Shown: positions 1-9,492 of the stretch, piece by piece
How positions within the stretch are numbered: the stretch's first letter is position 1
Layout of the letters: every line of letters starts with the position of its first letter
Assembly (NCBI GenBank): GCA_963989385.1
Contig: OZ022506.1
Coordinates: forward strand, 8,888,841-8,952,840
DNA from: Ctena decussata
Lineage: Eukaryota > Mollusca > Bivalvia > Lucinida > Lucinidae
Length of the DNA stretch: 64,000 nt
Direction: 5' to 3'
The notes under the pieces: generated by a model
Told to the model about the DNA's origin: nothing
The model's database searches: none
Seen by the model: only the letters and a program-made list of their open reading frames with translations
Made by a program: the position numbers and the translations under genes

Positions 1-93
1 GGTTGTCGGTTTAATCACTTTGACACAGTTTGAACATGTGTTCGTTGGTATGACGGTACTTGTTTTGTTCTTACTTTTTCTTACAGCAATTAC

Positions 94-3000
94 ATGACTC
101 TTGTTTATGAAAAAAATAGGTTAGCCGTCATGCCAACGTACCGCCGCAAGTGTAAGTTTGCTATCTTGATTCACTTTCTTGCACTGACAATTTTATACAA
201 AAACAATACATGTACATTCTCAGTATTAATACAACTGCATGAAAGTGAGTTCTTAGCATGCAAATTGAGTATGCACAGAAACCGCAAAAGACTAATGCCA
301 GGAAAATTGGCTCAAATAAATGCCGACTTTATTTTCAACTTAATACTTTGTTTCTCCGTTGTGATATTCGCAATATGGCTTGACATACTCTTATCCAGCT
401 CTGGTGATGTTCACCCTAACCCAGGTCCCTTATCAACATCTTCATCCAGTAGCACCAGCAGCGCATCGTCGAGTATGTCTAATACTTTATTTAGTTCATT
501 AGATCTTACACATAACTTATCTTTTGTGCACTATAATGTTCAAAGCATTTTTTCGAAATTGGATATATTACAGACTGAACTCTTTGAATTTGACATTTTA
601 GCTTTCACAGAAACATGGCTAAGTCCTTCTATTGATACAAATGAGTTACTGTTGCATTCATATAATACTCCTGAGAGGAAGGACCGAGTTGGTGATAATC
701 ACGGAGGTGTTATGATTTATGTAAAGGACTGCCTACATTATAAGCGCCGTGAAGATTTAGAGCCACGTAATATTGAGAGCATATGGCTCGAATTAACTAA
801 TAACCATAAACATATTTTATTTGGTTTGTTTTACCGCCCCCCAAACTCTAATTCTAACTATTTTTCTGATATTGAAGATTCTATAGCACTGGCAGTAGAC
901 TCACCAGGAATTTCTGAGATAATTATTACAGGTGACTTTAATTTAAACTTACTTAATTCTCAAACAGCGAAAAAAATTAATTCAATTTGTTCCCAGTTCT
1001 CTTTCTACCAATCTATAACTCAGCCCACACATTTTACAGAAAACTCATCTTCATTAATAGATATCCTTCTTGTTACTAACAAAACTCATTTGATAGTCAG
1101 TGGAGTTGGTGATCCCTTTCTTAATCAAGAAATAAGGTACCATTGTCCGATATATGGTATATTTAAGTTTTCTAAGCCTAAATATGCTTCATTTACGCGA
1201 CATATTTGGAATTATGATAAAGGTAATTATGAGTTACTGCATGATAAGGCAACATCTTTTGACTGGGATAATATTAAAGATAATGACATTAATACATACG
1301 CAAATAATATAAGTACTACGGTAATTACTATTGCTAAAGAATGCATACCTAATCGACACATCAAAATTAAACCTTCAGAACCGCCTTGGATTAATTCGAC
1401 CATTAAACGCAACATTAGAAAACGGAAAAGAGCCTATAGGAAAGTCAAAAGAACTAACTTAGAATCAGACTGGAAAAAATTTAAATCATTCCGTAACAAA
1501 GTAGTTCAAAATATTCGTGATTCAAAAAAATCTTTCTACGACAGAATTGCGGCCAAACTTACGTCTGAGACACTTGCCTCAAAAGACTGGTGGACTACAC
1601 TAAAAACATTCATCGCTCCTAATAACAAAACAGCCATTCCACCTCTTGAATTTAACGATAATGTTTATACGGAGGAAACTGACAAAGCTAATGTCTTAAA
1701 TACTTATTTTCAAAGCCATACACTTTTAAACGAACAGAACGCACTTATTCCAAGCCTTCCCCCAGCCATTGTTAATACACAACTGAATAGCATTGTTTTG
1801 TCTCCATTAGAAGTTGAATCGGTCCTTACAACTCTGCCTGCTGCCAAAGCCTCTGGTCCTAATGGCCTGAGTAATCGTATTCTTCGCGAACTGTCTAAAG
1901 AGCTTTCATCACCCTATTGTTCTCTTTTCAACCAGTCACTACGCGAGGGCAAAGTTCCTTCTTCATACAAAGAAGCTAATGTATGTCCAATTCCTAAGAA
2001 AGGTGACCTATCTGATGTCTCCAATTATCGACCCATTTCCTTGCTCAATTCGGAAGACAAAATTCTGGAAAGACTCGTATTTAAATATTTATTTAACCAC
2101 TTACGTGATAACAATTTACTTTCTTCTTTACAATCTGGCTTTCTTCCTGGTGACTCAACCGTCAATCAGTTAACTTTTCTCTACAACACGTTCTGTCAAG
2201 CTCTCGATTCTGGCAAAGAAGTACGGGCTGTTTTCTGTGACATCAGCAAAGCTTTTGACCGTGTATGGCACGCTGGCCTCCTAGCTAAACTTCAAGCGGC
2301 TGGTGTCTCAGGAAACGTCCATGCTTGGTTTGCAGATTATCTCCTTGACAGAAAACAACGAGTTGTCCTCCCTGGCGCTGTTTCTGATTGGACTTACATT
2401 CGTGCTGGAGTTCCCCAGGGATCGATTTTAGGCCCCCTTCTTTTTCTGTTGTATATTAATGATATTGTTAATGACATTGGATCAAGTATTAGATTGTTCG
2501 CAGATGACACTAGCCTCTTTATTATTGTAGATGATCCTGTTACAGCAGCCGGTTGCATTAACGCAGATCTTGGTAAAATCTCAGCTTGGGCTTCAACTTG
2601 GCTTGTTACCTTCAATCCTTCTAAAACCGAAACCTTACTTGTCTCTCGTAAATTAAATAGACCTCTCCATCCACCTATCTATATGCAAAACCAACAGATA
2701 TCTGAAGTTGATTCCCACAAACATCTTGGTCTTTACTTTTCTAATGATTGCACCTGGCATCAACACATAAAATATATTACGGATAAGGCTTGGACTAGAA
2801 TTAATACTATGAGAAAATTAAAATTCAGATTAGACAGAAAATCCCTCGAAACTATTTACACTGCATTTATTAGACCCCTGATTGAATACGGAGACGTCAT
2901 ATGGGACAATTGCACATTATATGAGAAACAAGAGCTCGATAAAATACAAAATGAAGCGGCTCGAATCGCCACAGGAGCCACTAGACTTGTTTCCATTGCT

Positions 3001-3237
3001 ATTCTTTATAAGGAAATCGGATGGGATCCGCTCGAAAAGCGACGAACAGATCATAAGCTTACCTTGTTTTATAAAATGACCCATAATCTAACTCCTTTAT
3101 ATCTATCTTCCTTAGTACCCCAGTCCGTTAGTAATATTTCACGCTATAGTCTCAGAAATTCTAATGATCTTCAAACTATAGATGCAAGGACAACTCTCTA
3201 TTATAATTCTTTCTTACCGTCAACCGTCAGAGCCTGA
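94..3237 (+). CDS. LINE polyprotein: 2A-like leader, endonuclease, reverse transcriptase
   Basis: This frame encodes the enzymes for target-primed retrotransposition: an endonuclease that nicks DNA and a reverse transcriptase that copies the element RNA. The frame is open from 94, but the ATG at 271 (residue 60) is the more likely start, because it is followed by a basic stretch (HRNRKR), a hydrophobic segment around residues 78-100 and then the 2A-like motif GDVHPNPGP at residues 104-112. Endonuclease landmarks are YNVQS, TETW near residue 172, GDFN near 280 and the HCPIY block at about 350. Reverse-transcriptase landmarks are NYRPISLLN, FCDISKAFDRVWH near 714, GVPQGSILGPLLF near 776 and the catalytic FADD at about 802-805. 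The frame stops early because of a deletion near 3232; its natural continuation is in another frame. It is probably a recent but inactive copy. Clade is inferred, not computed. Confidence 0.88.
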   Translation: MTLVYEKNRLAVMPTYRRKCKFAILIHFLALTILYKNNTCTFSVLIQLHESEFLACKLSMHRNRKRLMPGKLAQINADFIFNLILCFSVVIFAIWLDILLSSSGDVHPNPGPLSTSSSSSTSSASSSMSNTLFSSLDLTHNLSFVHYNVQSIFSKLDILQTELFEFDILAFTETWLSPSIDTNELLLHSYNTPERKDRVGDNHGGVMIYVKDCLHYKRREDLEPRNIESIWLELTNNHKHILFGLFYRPPNSNSNYFSDIEDSIALAVDSPGISEIIITGDFNLNLLNSQTAKKINSICSQFSFYQSITQPTHFTENSSSLIDILLVTNKTHLIVSGVGDPFLNQEIRYHCPIYGIFKFSKPKYASFTRHIWNYDKGNYELLHDKATSFDWDNIKDNDINTYANNISTTVITIAKECIPNRHIKIKPSEPPWINSTIKRNIRKRKRAYRKVKRTNLESDWKKFKSFRNKVVQNIRDSKKSFYDRIAAKLTSETLASKDWWTTLKTFIAPNNKTAIPPLEFNDNVYTEETDKANVLNTYFQSHTLLNEQNALIPSLPPAIVNTQLNSIVLSPLEVESVLTTLPAAKASGPNGLSNRILRELSKELSSPYCSLFNQSLREGKVPSSYKEANVCPIPKKGDLSDVSNYRPISLLNSEDKILERLVFKYLFNHLRDNNLLSSLQSGFLPGDSTVNQLTFLYNTFCQALDSGKEVRAVFCDISKAFDRVWHAGLLAKLQAAGVSGNVHAWFADYLLDRKQRVVLPGAVSDWTYIRAGVPQGSILGPLLFLLYINDIVNDIGSSIRLFADDTSLFIIVDDPVTAAGCINADLGKISAWASTWLVTFNPSKTETLLVSRKLNRPLHPPIYMQNQQISEVDSHKHLGLYFSNDCTWHQHIKYITDKAWTRINTMRKLKFRLDRKSLETIYTAFIRPLIEYGDVIWDNCTLYEKQELDKIQNEAARIATGATRLVSIAILYKEIGWDPLEKRRTDHKLTLFYKMTHNLTPLYLSSLVPQSVSNISRYSLRNSNDLQTIDARTTLYYNSFLPSTVRA
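403..429 (+). other. 2A-like ribosome-skipping motif GDVHPNPGP
   Basis: The codons for GDVHPNPGP sit just after a hydrophobic stretch and just before a serine-rich linker and the endonuclease. The canonical 2A core is D-x-E-x-N-P-G-P with skipping between the final G and P; here His replaces Glu while NPGP is intact. 2A-like sequences at the N-terminus of APE-type LINEs are established for several animals, and some were shown to act as alternative signal sequences. Activity of this His variant is not known from the sequence. Confidence 0.65.
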
Positions 3238-3634
3238 CGAGGCAAAACAATCCGACTCTTTAAGCACCTTCAAAGGTTTTCTTCACAAAGGCAGATCACG
3301 CACTCCAAAACACTTCTATGTGGGCAACAGGAAAGCTCAGATATTACACACCAGACTACGGACCAATTGTAGCTCGCCTAACTTAGATCTTTTCTTGAAA
3401 AACATTTCCGATTCTCCTTTGTGCCAGTGTGGAAGCATAGAAAATGCCCAACATTACTTCTTTCACTGCAGGCACTATCAGGTCCAACGAACTGAACTCT
3501 TAAATTCAGTGTCACAGTATCAGACTCCCTCGCTGTCTCTTTTTTTATATGGTAATGATTCTTTTTCACTTTGTACAAATACAGTTATATTCGAAAAGGT
3601 GCATAAATTTATTTTGGATTCTAAACGGTTTTGA
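3230..3634 (+). pseudogene. Frameshifted C-terminal part of the LINE polyprotein
   Basis: The frame reading PDEAKQSDSLSTFKGF and onward continues the LINE protein after its premature stop. Families of this type normally have a short W-N-E-L-P type link between the STVRA and PDEAKQ segments; here those codons are missing, so a small non-triplet deletion at about 3232-3240 joins gcctg to acgaggc and shifts the frame. The segment contains the knuckle LCQCG...H...C (from about 3420), typical of the C-terminus of invertebrate CR1/Jockey-type elements, and ends at a TGA at 3632-3634. The break makes the copy non-functional unless suppressed. Confidence 0.75.
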
Positions 3635-4689
3635 GCATATAATCTTATTAACAAGCATGCGGTTGGTTTTTTTCTTGTCAGGAATGAAAATTGTAGTGTT
3701 TGATGCGACTGTCACTGCAAATCTGCACCCTCTCTCTCATCCTCAACTACATAAATTGCATATTTATATTGAAGGATTTTTTTTTTCGATTGATCTTTTT
3801 CTCTCCAGTTCTTTTTTTTTTTTTTCCTTTTTTTTTGTTTCATGTACGGAAATTCTGTGTTATTATTTTTTTTACTGATTCTATCTGTTTTTGAAAAATT
3901 ATGTCATTTATATATTTACCTGATAAGTTGGTTCAACAATTTTGACAAACTGTCGCCATGATGTATACTTGCTAGAAATATGTAGGGAGAGGAACTTTAT
4001 AAGTACATGTGCTTTCGTTCCAATCCCAGTATTTGTATTGTAACAATGTTTATGTGAACTGTAAAAAAAGTTTGAAATAAATATGTTTAAACCAAGATGG
4101 CGAACGTGAGATTGTATATAACAAAGACGGTAAAACGTTCTTTGCCTGTGTTTTAATGTTTGCCCAGCCCTCGTGTACTCAGATGTTGCAGTCCTCACCG
4201 CTGCGCGGTTCGAGCTGCTACTGTCAGAGAGTGGTTTTCCCCCTTTCCCACCGGAAAAATGGCTATAGGAAGGACGGCCATATAGTGGATTGTCCAGACC
4301 TCATAGAGCCACTTTTTACCCATAGTCCTTTTCCCCTGCCGGGAAATTGGCTATTAGCGACTAAGTATGGTTTTTGGTATTTTGCGGAACGGAACGAAAC
4401 GGAACAGAATGGAACAGAGGCATTTTACGGAATTAATCGCTTGAGAAATGTGTAGGTACTTCAAGGGAGGTAAAAAAACGATTAATTCCAAAAAATCAAT
4501 ATGCAAATTTAGCAACCATATTTTTATAATAATCAATAGTTACTAATTTAAGGACCGAGCAGGTTGTGATTTCTTCTCATCGTAGATATTTTTATACGTA
4601 CACATACGCATGCAAGCTACAGAAAGATGTGCGGATGGGTGCTTTGTCTAGTCATGTTTGATTTATTAGGGAGTTTATTACATTGGAAA

Positions 4690-4775
4690 CCAGAATCGGA
4701 CATGTGTCCCAATGGGAGTCGAGCCCACGACTCATGCATGAAAGGCGAACACTAGTCCAGGCACTCCGCTGCGCG
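4690..4775 (-). repeat. tRNA-derived SINE head (reverse strand)
   Basis: Read on the minus strand, the segment has an A-box-like GCGGAGTGCCTGG followed about 35 bases later by a B-box-like GGGCTCGACTCCC, the spacing of an internal pol III promoter. It does not fold as a full tRNA, so a tRNA-derived SINE fragment is more likely than a tRNA gene. The remainder of the SINE is not clearly delimited. Confidence 0.5.
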
Positions 4776-5070
4776 CGCGCATAAATGAACGCTTGTACAA
4801 ACTTAAATTATATAAATTTATGCACACAACCACGTACACTAATATCCGTTTTTGGCTAATATGGAAAAGCAAAATGCCTACCTGTTTTGCCCAAAACAAA
4901 ATAAGACAGTCTGATGGACACATGCATGCGGTTCAAGCATCTGTTATGCATCGATATTATACGGACAGATACTCATATTTCTGCTTCAGTTATGAACCTC
5001 ACTATCATAATTGCAGACGGAGCAAATTCCACTATGTAGCATGTTTTCCTGCACTCATACATGTATTACC

Positions 5071-5088
5071 AGGGGGGGGGGGGGGGGA
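5071..5088 (+). repeat. Poly-G run
   Basis: An uninterrupted G homopolymer within the foldback element; a second longer run lies at about 5250-5270. Homopolymer lengths may be assembly-sensitive. Confidence 0.85.
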
Positions 5089-5361
5089 ATCCACTATAGA
5101 GTGGAAAAACGGCTATGCAAAAAACACGTATAGTAGATTTTCCCCGGGGAAAAATGGCTATATAGTCATACTTCCGGGGGGAAATTCTACTATATAGCTA
5201 TTTTTCCGGTGGGAAATAATACTATGGAAAAATCATAGTCATTTTTCCGGGGGGGGGGGGGGGGGGGGGAACTACTAGGGGGGAAAAGCTACTCTCTGAC
5301 AGCTACACGTTAATACACTCGGGCTTGGCAAACATTAAATCACGGAAAAGAATGTTTTATC

Positions 5362-5845
5362 CTCTTAATAATTCACGGGTAAGGACAAAATATTTCTCAA
5401 TTATCAGATATTATTTTAGACATCAATTACTCACCTAATCTGGGTTTCTGTTTTTAGATCTTTCTAGAAATACTTTAGGATAAATTTAATTATCTATTTA
5501 TAAAGCTTGCTTGTTTGATACTTAACAAACTTTTAGTATCTTTCCAACTAACAGCATACATAAAAGGCATATGGATGAAACCAAAAGGTTGACTAAATAG
5601 CAAAATATATAATAATACTTATAGTAATAATGAAAATAAATCTAAAACAGAATAATTATATTAATAAATGAATAGATATGAACATGCAATTGTTTCAGGA
5701 AAACCATTCAGGGAGGTTTTCAAAAGCTGGGTCGCTGGAAATATTAATAAATGTGGCATATTGTAGAAATCAAGGCAGACATTGATCAAATAAGAATGCC
5801 AAAGACAGAACCAAGCAGGCACATGGCGTCGAAATGATATCGTTC
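5362..5845. other. Gene-free AT-rich stretch
   Basis: No supported gene or repeat seen; short open frames only. Confidence 0.5.
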
Positions 5846-5883
5846 TGACGTCGATGCGATATCATGACATCGCATCGACGTCA
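5846..5883. repeat. Perfect-arm palindrome around gacgtcgatgcgat
   Basis: Arms tgacgtcgatgcgat and atcgcatcgacgtca flank an 8-base centre. Further imperfect cgtcga/tgacgt motifs lie on both sides (5827-5900), so it is probably the core of a small decayed foldback repeat. No coding content. Confidence 0.65.
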
Positions 5884-6410
5884 ATACGACGTCCTTTTGA
5901 CGTTGTGTGCCCGCTGGGATGGTGCCTTCTTCCCTGATATTGCATAGTTCGTGTTCTCGTAAAATCTCAGTCAATTTGGATTAGTAGCGTAACATTTTCG
6001 AACGCAATTACCAGCTTCAAAAAAGGAATAAAGGTGTCTTAATTAGAATCAGTTTGAAGGGATTTGTAACATACAGCGTTAATGAACAGAAATCTCTGAC
6101 ACACATTTTTTTCTGGTTCCAAGGTAATGTATGTTCGTAGAAACATGTTTTTTTTTATTAGATGTGTGATCTGTGTCTTACATGTATAACCTTACTTATT
6201 GATTCTGAAATCTCTAATAACAAGTGAAATAAAAGGATTTGTATGAAATATCGCGTTTCTTCTCTAGATTTCGCTTGCTTCATTGAATGTTTGTTTTAAT
6301 TTAGGAGAGGTAATGCATGCTGATGGGTAAATGCCTAAATGCCTGAAGGGATCATTTCTCCATGAGAAATAGGAAAGGTTATGGCGGAACAAAATCATTT
6401 TTATAGCTTT
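5884..6410. other. Gene-free stretch
   Basis: AT-rich, no recognisable gene, terminal repeat or RNA. Confidence 0.5.
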
Positions 6411-6424
6411 ATTTTGCATACAGT

Positions 6425-6550
6425 TTAGGCCCATTCGTCGACACAGATCCGCCTGGGCATTCGTCCAGATTTATCAGAGTATTATCTGCCCGCAAGGAGG
6501 GTGTAGGTCGTAAGCTATACCTTTAGCACACAGCAAAGACTCCGCGCAGT
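6425..6550. repeat. Decayed fragment of the ~230 bp palindromic repeat
   Basis: The pieces cacagatccgcctgggcatt, cgtccag, atcagagt and cagcaaagactccgcgcag resemble the gatcagcctgggcatt and cgcccagtctgatcagagtc blocks of the better copies at 15569 and 29002. Heavily mutated and missing both terminal boxes. Confidence 0.45.
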
Positions 6551-7025
6551 CAGGACAGCATCGTTGTTTATAGCATCGATACATGTAGTAGCCTACAATC
6601 TTGAGATTGAAGGCTAACGTAACTTAACTTTTGAAAAGTTTCATAACGAAACTTCTGAAAAGGTTCGTTATTCTTCATCTCAGATTTCAAGCCTCCAGCT
6701 AGCTGATGAAGCTGGGCAGGCGGTCGGTGGTTGGAGCCCCTGGACACAGATTTTCTTGTGAGAAGTTCATTTATGTTCCATTTGATTTTGAATCACATTT
6801 GATTGTGAAATATGAATAAATTGTTTTATCATATGACGTCGCATCTGAGAGTGTAATAAAGCCATGCATTAAAAACTATAATCAACTAGTGGATTAAATA
6901 TGCAAATAACGTCGTAACGTTATACGTTCACGTCCATTAAAACGTCGCGTTTTCTAATGGCGAAATCGTGACGTTTTAGTGCAAATTTTGCTAATAAAAT
7001 GCGATTTTAGTGTCATATGATAAAA

Positions 7026-7172
7026 AGAATCTTGCATTCGTGCTCCTGTATTATTGAATTTATTAAACTCGTTGGGGAAAACCGATAAGATGCTCGGCAA
7101 AGCCTCGCATCTTATCTTTTTCCCCGACTCGTTTAATAAATTCAATAATACATGAGCACTCATGTAAGATCC
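7026..7172. mobile_element. Foldback MITE-like hairpin, ~147 bp
   Basis: Two ~70 bp arms are almost exact inverted repeats: gtattattgaatttattaaa and gataagatgctcggc on the left mirror gcctcgcatcttatc and tttaataaattcaataatac on the right, around a 3-base loop. No coding content. The central gctcggc/gcctcgc motif recurs in foldbacks at 18694 and 53030. Confidence 0.75.
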
Positions 7173-7206
7173 TCTATGTACTTGTTTTATCGATAATATC
7201 TCATCC

Positions 7207-7252
7207 CAGAGAGAGAGAGAGAGAGAGAGAGTTAGAGAGAGAGAGAGAGAGT
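7207..7252 (+). repeat. (GA)n microsatellite
   Basis: Nearly uninterrupted GA dinucleotides with one gtta interruption. Confidence 0.9.
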
Positions 7253-7565
7253 TGAGCCAACCGGGCAAAATGAAACAATCCTATGAGTAGATCTGACATG
7301 AAGGATCTGAGCAAGCGATGTAGAATCATACCAGATCTTCTTCAAACGGAAGTATTCGAGCTGCTGCAGGACATAAAAGCAAATCGATGTTGCGCCAAAT
7401 GACGACTTAGATCAGATTCGTCCTGTTTGATAAGAGTGTTCTTTGCGCTCGATGGATTAAACTTCCTTCATACAGTCTCCGAAGAATCTAATCATAGCGG
7501 GCTGATAACCAAGCAGATCTGAGTCTTCGCTGGGCGAAACATCTTTCAAACCTAAGTCTACATAC
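7253..7565. other. Gene-free stretch with a palindromic-repeat scrap
   Basis: No gene. The bases agatctgagtcttcgctggg at about 7517-7536 match the 3' part of the ~230 bp palindromic repeat, so a short remnant of it lies here. Confidence 0.4.
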
Positions 7566-7567
7566 TA

Positions 7568-9472
7568 AACTCCGTTCATTAATTCTGAAACTGGGTTTTT
7601 CGCTGCTCATACTTTTATAATCTAATCAATCCAGGTAAGACTGTGCATAGTGATAAAACTCGGCTTCCGCCAATTTCTCACCAATGTGTCCTATGACTCT
7701 GTCCTTCGTAGGATGCTGGGCTAACCTGCACAAAACTGCAAAAGACAGATTGTCAACCCGAGACTAAGTCCATCGGACAGGTTGGAAACGCCTTTTAATA
7801 CCATATAAAGTGGTCGCTATAAATAGTTTCGTGTACGGGTGGGGTTAGTATTCTAACACATGCTCTGCGCGTGCGAAATCAGTTAGCGTGACAACAAGCT
7901 TGTCATCCAGATAATTTGTTCTCAATTCGAAATTGATTACACCGCATAAATTCACACTGGACAAGGTTTTCAGCGTTTCATCATAGTATCACCACCGGCA
8001 AACAACGTCTTAACGACGTCATATCAGCGTCAGTGCGACATAACGATGTTCACTGGCTTTATTTTAACGCAAATATTACAGCTTTCCGCAGTATGTAATA
8101 AAGTTCTTAAGTTCCAAAACATTTATTACCAATGTTGCGTTAAAACTGCAAAGTGAAATAAAAGGACAGAAGGACCAAACAGTGCACCTCTCAAACTTAT
8201 AACAGCTCCCCTTAATCAGTCTACTCCTCCTTCTTCAGTCTACTCCTCCTTCTTACCCCCAAAAGAATAATAAAATAATCTCCCCCCACACAACTTTAAA
8301 CCCCTCCACTCAATTAGGCTACCATCCAGACTTCCACCCCTTGGCATGACCCCTTCCCAAACCTCCTTATTCAATCAACCCCCTCCAATAAATCACAGGA
8401 ATAAGAAAAAAAGTTCGGCTTATTTTTAAAGGCCCCATTGCTCTTTCAATGGTAAAAAAAAATGTATGAAAAAAGTTTGTGAAGGGATATCGCTGCAAGC
8501 TTATCACTACAGGTTCGTCATTGTAAATGACCGCTATTTTCCAGGTTTAATTATGTAATACTTCCTTGAGTTTCATATAAAAATGTTTTAAAATGTTTTG
8601 AGTTTCATTTAAAAATGTTTTAAAAATCATTTGGGTCATTTTAGTCGGCAACTAAATTGAACTACTTTCGATTTCATAAACTTGAATTAATTGGTAAAAA
8701 TACAATGTATAAGAGTGGTTTTCCGTTCACTATCCCGCTTCTGTTTATCTTGAATCGCTCGACGGGAGCCAGTAAAGGAAATCGTCTTTAGTGTAAAAAT
8801 ACCAAGTAACTACTTGAGCTACATTTTTCAGTTTTAGGATTTTAGGATTAAAAATCAGATCCAGTTTCTTTACCTTATTTCGAATACTTGTATTTGTTTG
8901 TGTCATATTTTCTCAGGAAACTATCGAAAGTAGTATAGATCTACATATAAACAACGGGACAGTTGTATCATCCGACTCAGAAGCGAACTTCAGGCCTATA
9001 AACATCCCTACAAATATTTATTTATTTATTTATTCTTCCTTCTATAAAGGCCTTCTTGCATAATATATATATGTTCGTGTCGCAGGGTAGAGGTCGGAGT
9101 GGTAGAATAATCGAGTGAATAGTTTGTTGAAAAGAAGATGGGGCAGGGTGTGTCTAGAGACTAGGTTGGCGGACTGGGTACCACAGTTATTACCCAAATG
9201 ACCAGCGTGAAACCCACGTGGAATGTATCTGAATATGTATTACTTAAGGCTGTCAATTTTCATCAAATGGTCTTAGTTTGCGGACAGGTTTTTGAAATTT
9301 GCTGTTTCATGCACGTAACTGCAGCATCGGGCGCCAGGCTAAGATACATGAGACCTTAATGAGAAATCGGCGGAAGTCGAGCTTTATCACTATGCATAGT
9401 CTTACGTGGATTGATTAGATTATAAAAGTATGAGCAGCGGAAAACCCAGTTTCAGAATTAATGAACGGAGTT
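7568..9472 (+). mobile_element. Non-autonomous TIR DNA transposon, copy 1 of an inverted pair
   Basis: The ends are inverted repeats of about 110 bp beginning AACTCCGTTCATTAATTCTG, each bordered by TA (7566-7567 and 9473-9474), which suggests TA target duplication as in the Tc1/mariner superfamily. The ~1.9 kb interior has no transposase frame and only short scattered open frames. It is the near mirror image of the adjacent copy at 9493-11344. Superfamily is inferred from the TA flanks only. Confidence 0.7.
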
Positions 9473-9492
9473 TAATAGCCACTACAAGACTA

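Larger units (their letters stand above)
1..4100 (+). mobile_element. Non-LTR retrotransposon (LINE), CR1/L2-like, nearly full length
   Basis: The segment holds one long open frame with apurinic-type endonuclease then reverse transcriptase, followed by a C-terminal cysteine/histidine knuckle in a shifted frame and a ~450 bp AT-rich 3' untranslated part with poly-T runs. The order of domains, the lack of LTRs and the knuckle type fit CR1/L2/Jockey-type LINEs. The 5' end is not resolved because the window begins inside it or just before it. The 3' end is placed near the aataaatatgtttaaacc stretch at about 4075-4093, where a foldback element then begins; this boundary is approximate. No target-site duplication could be assigned. 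Confidence 0.85.
4130..5361. mobile_element. Foldback/TIR element with palindromic interior
   Basis: The left end (about 4130-4245) and the right end (about 5277-5361) are imperfect inverted repeats: taaaacgttctttgcc with taatgtttgcccagcc on the left matches the reverse complement of ggcttggcaaacattaaa with aagaatgtttta on the right, and both arms contain ctgtcagagagt followed by a pyrimidine run. The interior at 4240-4340 and 5070-5275 has repeats of ttttccggggggaaa and its complement with ctatatag, themselves palindromic, and two poly-G runs. No transposase is visible, so it is non-autonomous. It starts almost directly after the LINE. A reversed SINE head lies inside. Confidence 0.6.

Noticed and set aside
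403..429. 2A motif as a sign of an endogenous viral sequence
   Set aside because: It is in frame with a LINE endonuclease and reverse transcriptase; no viral protein domain is nearby.
1979..3079. Short plus and minus frames inside the LINE
   Set aside because: Shadow frames of the polyprotein with no independent support.
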